A stretch of 64,000 bases of DNA from Campylorhamphus procurvoides (Eukaryota > Chordata > Aves > Passeriformes > Dendrocolaptidae), in contig WBMV01008568.1 in assembly GCA_013396655.1 (NCBI GenBank), forward strand, positions 248,001 through 312,000, in the 5' to 3' direction. The stretch's first letter is position 1. Each line of letters begins with the position of its first letter. The notes beneath the pieces were generated by a model that worked only from the letters and a program-made list of their open reading frames with translations, was not told where the DNA came from and searched no databases. Positions 1 through 64,000 of the stretch are shown here, in pieces. The translations under genes and the position numbers were made by a program.

Positions 1-3000
1 TTGTGTAGCTTCTATTGCGTGGTGTCATTTCCCCCCTCCCCTCCCCCAAAAGGAATGTGCTAGTTTTGCTTAATTTCAAGGAGAAACACCCACTCTTCAC
101 TCTGAGTAAGGCATAAACTCAAGTTTGTGTTCATATAAGTTTCAAAACAACATCTGTTCTTTGTTGCTGTGACTTAAGTAGATCTGTTAGGTGAGTGGGG
201 ATGGGCCATTCTGTGAAGTAACAAGTTAAAATCCAGTTCATGTTGATAGCAGACACTGGAACCTAATAAATAGTTTGGAATATCTTCTGTCTCATTTTCT
301 TTCTTTCTCTGTTCTTAAAATTGTCTGAGGTTCATTGTTCTGCTCCATAAAACAGCAGATTTGATCTTGTGTTGCAGAGAATAGCAGAGACAAGGTGCAA
401 CATTAAGGCAAAGCTTGTTTAAGAAGATTGCCTGATCTAGTTCAGTGGAGAAAGCTCTGGTTTTGCTTCCGCTTCAAAATCTGTATGCAATGGAGTCCAG
501 AAACAGAGGACAGAGCGCACTTAAACTTGAAAATAAACACCGTTGAAATGTTATTTCTCAAGATCATAAAAGTCCAAATACAAGGTAATAGAACCATTGC
601 ACAGTACCAGCTTGCACAGTTCTTAGTTCCCTCATGGCCATCTCAAAGTTCAAGTACAGTGCAGATGACAGTCATGTCTCTTATGTCATCTGGAGATCCT
701 CCATCACACAGAAATGTTATTCTGTTTCCCAGAGTTAAACAGAGTGCCCTGCATCCAGGGGACTGTGACTGACAGTACTGATCTCTGTGCACTGGTGTCC
801 CTGCGTGTAGAGGCTTGTCTATGCAGTGGTATTCCTAGATATTTACTTGCTTTCTGCCTTCAGAGGTGATATTTGTGACCAGTACCTCTGTTTCCTCTTT
901 GTTTTTATAGATATTAAGATGTCTTGGCTTTGCCTTTCAGTACTTGTTCCTGAGTTGATCTCTTACCTCTCGCTGTTGCTCTCAGCTGCATACTGTCCTT
1001 GTTACCCATGTCGGTGCAATGCTGATCAGTGTGGACTGTACTGGAATATCAGTTAATGCAAGCTTTTTCTAATTGTGCACCTATGCAGTGAGCTTGCCTC
1101 CAAGAGGATGCATTTGCTCTTTTTCCCCTTTTTATTCATTATGTACAACCATCCTTTATATTGCTGTGTTGTGTGTAACTTCAGATTTGTTGTGGAGAAA
1201 CTTTCTTTCTGTTGACTTGTGCAGTACTTTTCTTCCTGTCCAGACTTGGTTGCCTTCCTTGGTGCACTTCGGTTGATGTCTTAACACAATTGAAGAAAAA
1301 AGAGCATGGAGAAGTACATTTTTTGTTTCCAAAGCTGCTTGCAGTGCACCAGCGTACATCCTGTTGCACATTTGACAGATAAATTGTCTTTGTGCAGTTT
1401 GCACAGGCAGTTAGTTGTTGGGTCAGGTTCTGGTACCGATTCTAATATGGCAATGTCTTTGAGGTGCAAGAAGTCTTTCACTGTTCTGTCAGTTTCTACT
1501 GTAGTGGTGGTCTTGTTGCAGTCCTTAAAGCCTATCAAACTTGGAACAGTCTTGTAATCGCAGAAAGCATTTCTGGTGAAAGGTTCTCCAAAAGTAGTCA
1601 TGTTCTTGTGAGTGACTGGGAAATAGAATAATTGATCTTTTAAGCTCTGTGCTTCTTGAAAGCAAGTTGAAGGAAATGTCAGTATGATTAACTCTGGGGA
1701 AACTGCACTTCATTTCTGCTAGAATGTCAAAGTGCTGCACTTGGTTTCAGCAGATGAAGACAGGAATCTTCTAGCTGTATCTAGGAAGTGGCACAGGCAA
1801 GTTCTTCAGCTTGCTTTTCTTGGGGTATGACTTGAGGGATGGACTGAGTCCTGGAACTGAGGCTGTTGGAGCAAGCCATTGCCATGTGGCAACATCGGGA
1901 GAAGCACTTTCTGGGAATGGTTGTTAACCTTCCTTATATCTTTGAAGGTTTGTTAGTTTTATTTTTTAATAAAGGATAATTTTACTCCTTGCTTTATAGG
2001 GACTGATTGTGAGAGTTTGTCTCAAGTGTCCTATCATGTTCTATGTGTTATGCAGCACCTCTTAGCTATCTTGTGGAATGGCTTTTTTCCCCAGTATAGT
2101 GAAAAAAAAAAAGAGGTGGGACTTATTTTACTGTTATATGCATATTTGTGATGTAATTTTCTCCTTTTGCTAAGAAAATAGCATTATGATAGACTTCAAG
2201 GCTTTTTTTTTTTTTTTTAGGATAAGGCCTTTAAACATCCCAAGTGGAAGTAAAAATGGGATTAAGTGGATAGTGCAAAATTATGGTTCACATTGAAACA
2301 AGTACATAATAATTCAAACTAGGTATCACTCAGCTTTTTATTGTGTCATCTCATGAAAATGGAAGAGGTTTTACTAATGTTATTGACTGTGAGTTTGTGG
2401 TAGAGTTTAGATTAATGGATTGAATTTAGGACTTGATCTCTTTTTAGGACTATAACCAGCAGTACAAATCTTCAGTATGTTACTGGAGATGCAGCATCTT
2501 TCTGGGTTCCACTCTGTCTTCCTATTCAGTTCCAAGAATATGGCAGGATTAAGTAACTGTTTTGCTTTCTAGAAGGGTGTTTTATTGAAAAACCTTCTGC
2601 TGATGCTCTTAAAGGATGTGAGATGGTAAAACCTTTCTGGAGTAGTCCATTGTGGAAGATCCAAACTGGTGGATTTCTAAGTGAAAAATTTCTTCCCGTT
2701 CTGAGTTCAGCACTTACTTAGCTAGTAACCAGAGAAGTTCCATGTCCTGAATCTCTTTAGTGATGTCCACTGCTTCCTTAAAACTGTGGACACTCTAGTC
2801 CTGGTCACTTTAGCGTAGTTCCTGACTCCTGATGTCCCTGGCAGGAAAGACAGTGTTTTGAAACTGTATATGTAGAGTAACATTCTCAGTACCTGTTAAG
2901 AAGAGTAATATGTAATATTAAGTTGCTTGAAGACAGTTTGCTTCCTGTGACATGACATACTCTAATTGTATAGACACTAACTCAATCTAGATTTGGCTTG

Positions 3001-4906
3001 CCTGCTGTAACTGTTTTCTTGGCACATGAATGCAGTTTCCTTGCTGCTGTCATAAGCAGTGACTGTAATGTAGCACTAGGATGAGTATTTGTTCTATTTG
3101 CAGTGAAAAATAGAACAGAAAGCTTCTGTTCAACTCCTGTGGTGCATATTGACTCATTGATTTGTAAAGGATTCTGTACTGTCTTGCCTAGTGCATGTTA
3201 TTAAAATGTAATTGATCACAAAAATAATGTTTCTCTAATAAAAAATTGACTATTTTTGTGTGTGGGTTTTTAATTTTATTTTTTAAATGTATTAGGATAG
3301 CTTGTAGATTCCTTTAGGCTTGCAAAAATTATCATGTGTACTTCTGTTCATGCAAGAGAAAAATCCCAAAAGCTCTTTTAGACTTTATGATTTCCCAGTG
3401 ATTTCAAGTGGTCTCTTTGCACTTATTCCATGTTTTTGATAAATCCCTCAAAAAGATAAATTATAAAAATTGAAAATAGTCCCATTTTAGATGAGATTTC
3501 ATCAGTATCTTGCATTGAGAGCACTAATGTTGCCCTGACCCAGCTGGATGCATTTTGTTTATGTGCATAGTCTCCTAGGATTATTGGAATAAGTCACAAG
3601 TTTTCTTTTTGATTTATTTAGTGTTTGGATTTTTTTATACTTGTTCATCCTTTGCAGAGAGATATCTTTCAAAAACTTTGTGGTTTTGGTTTGTTTTGTG
3701 TTGTTGAGGTACTGCTTCTGTGAATGGACATTAACTATGCATTTTTGTACTGGTTTAGGGAGCACATATCTTGATAAAGTTTCTTAGAAATGTCAAACCA
3801 AATGAGAATTTCTGTGAAATGAGTAAGTTCATGTCAGCATCTCCTATCCAAACTGAGGAGTTGTTCTCTTTACTAGCCTTTAGACATACAGTTTGTCTAG
3901 AAATGTCTGTTCAAGGCATTCTTGTAGTAGTCATGCCAGCTTATGCAGCTTCTGCTGCTTGATGCTGAATCCTTAATTATGCAGGCAAAACTGCTTATGC
4001 ACCTGCTTGTTAAAGTGGATCAGGGAACTGAACTTGATTAGGAATACTCAAACTTAGTTACTTTTTTGTCTTACTGCTTTTAACCTGAATCATTTAAACA
4101 AATGATTTTGCTGAATGGTTTGCAGTCATATTGGTGCAAATGGAAGGAATGAAAGATGTATAAGATGGTAACTGCTTAAGGCTCTCTTTTAGCAGCTTAG
4201 AAAAGAAAAAGAAAGCAATAAACAATAAACCAACCCTCCACAACTCCTTTTTCTTAAACAGAACTCTTCATATCCCTGCTTGGAAAAGTGCATGTTGGGG
4301 GAAAAAAAAGTACTCAAATGGTATAGATACATACAAACATAGAACCTTCTTCCAAACTGCACAGCAAATGAAACAACTTTGTAGCAGCTTAGATTTTTTC
4401 ATACTTGTGAGATATGTGGATTTAAGGCCATTTCTACTTGACAGCAGTGGAGAGTCTTTACTAATCCTGTGTTAAATGCATGAACAGCTGTTGGAACTCT
4501 GTTTCTGTCATCCCAAGCACCATATAATCCAAGAAAATGAGAGTATTCAGGGTGCTAAGGCTAAGGGATGACCAGGTTGCTGTCTATAACTATGTGATAG
4601 GAGATTCCAGACAAGATGGAACTAGACTGTTTTCAGAGGTGCCCAGTGATATGATTAAAAGTGATGTATACAAACTAGATGGACTTCAGTTGTACTCTGG
4701 TATTTTATACCTTCTGGTACACTGATGACAGCAAGAAAATTACTTTCCTTTGCTTTTCAAGTTGAATACAATATGCAGTTGAGATGTCCTCTTAGCGCTG
4801 CTTATTTAATTCATCTGCTAACTGGTTTTTACTGAAGCTGTAGTAAAATGACAGAATGATGTTTCAGTGTATTATATATCTGACATGATTATTTTTTTTC
4901 CTTCAG
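1..4906 (+). other. RPS6KA5: Intron 1 (3' part) of RPS6KA5
   Basis: AT-rich non-coding sequence with no recognisable exon, CpG-rich promoter or CR1 copy. The open frames at 428-772 and 1281-1601 lack codon-level or motif support. A run of 16 T lies at 2203-2218. It ends in the exon 2 acceptor. Confidence 0.7.

Positions 4907-64000
<59,094 letters not shown>

Noticed and set aside
428..772. 114-codon plus-strand open frame as a candidate exon 1
   Set aside because: It does not end in a phase-1 donor and lacks the acidic, Gly-rich MSK1 N-terminus and the LLTVKHELRT segment.

Overview
This is vertebrate nuclear DNA, almost certainly from a bird. It is AT-rich and intron-dense. It carries several CR1 LINE copies with the typical avian tails (ATTCTATGATTCT-like) and a solo LTR that looks like a known avian ERV family. 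These are interspersed with short exons bounded by GT-AG splice sites. No bacterial or phage-type gene organisation is present.

The window is one gene on the + strand: RPS6KA5 (MSK1, mitogen- and stress-activated protein kinase 1). Fifteen coding exons were located at base resolution between 4907 and 64000. They join in phase without a frameshift or internal stop, and give about 659 consecutive residues. Remembered human landmarks (S212, D195, S360, S376, S381, D565, T581) fall at matching positions, so there are no net indels from residue 35 to about 693. The first exon (N-terminus, promoter) lies upstream of the window. The last part (rest of exon 16, C-terminal tail with autoinhibitory and nuclear-localisation segments) lies downstream. 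Exon numbers 2-16 assume a 17-exon gene as in human.

Layout: 1-4906 is the end of intron 1. Exons 2-6 (4907-35918) encode the N-terminal AGC-type kinase domain up to its activation loop. Exons 7-8 finish that domain. Exons 9-10 encode the linker with the turn and hydrophobic motifs. Exons 11-16 (53394-64000) encode the C-terminal CaMK-type kinase domain. Large introns hold the repeats: a 2.5-kb minus-strand CR1 in intron 2, a small minus-strand CR1 in intron 5, a plus-strand CR1 3' end in intron 6, and in intron 7 a solo LTR followed by three plus-strand CR1 pieces. The rest of intron 5 is long and almost free of recognisable repeats. It contains one unexplained exon-like segment (24281-24492) with a strong acceptor, a 70-codon open frame and three AATAAA signals.

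In the known pathway, ERK or p38 phosphorylates the C-terminal kinase (T581). That kinase then phosphorylates the linker and hydrophobic motif (S376, S381), which with S212 activates the N-terminal kinase toward CREB, ATF1 and histone H3 in the nucleus. All of these residues are present here. I found no clearly novel biological system; the most open question is the exon-like segment in intron 5.
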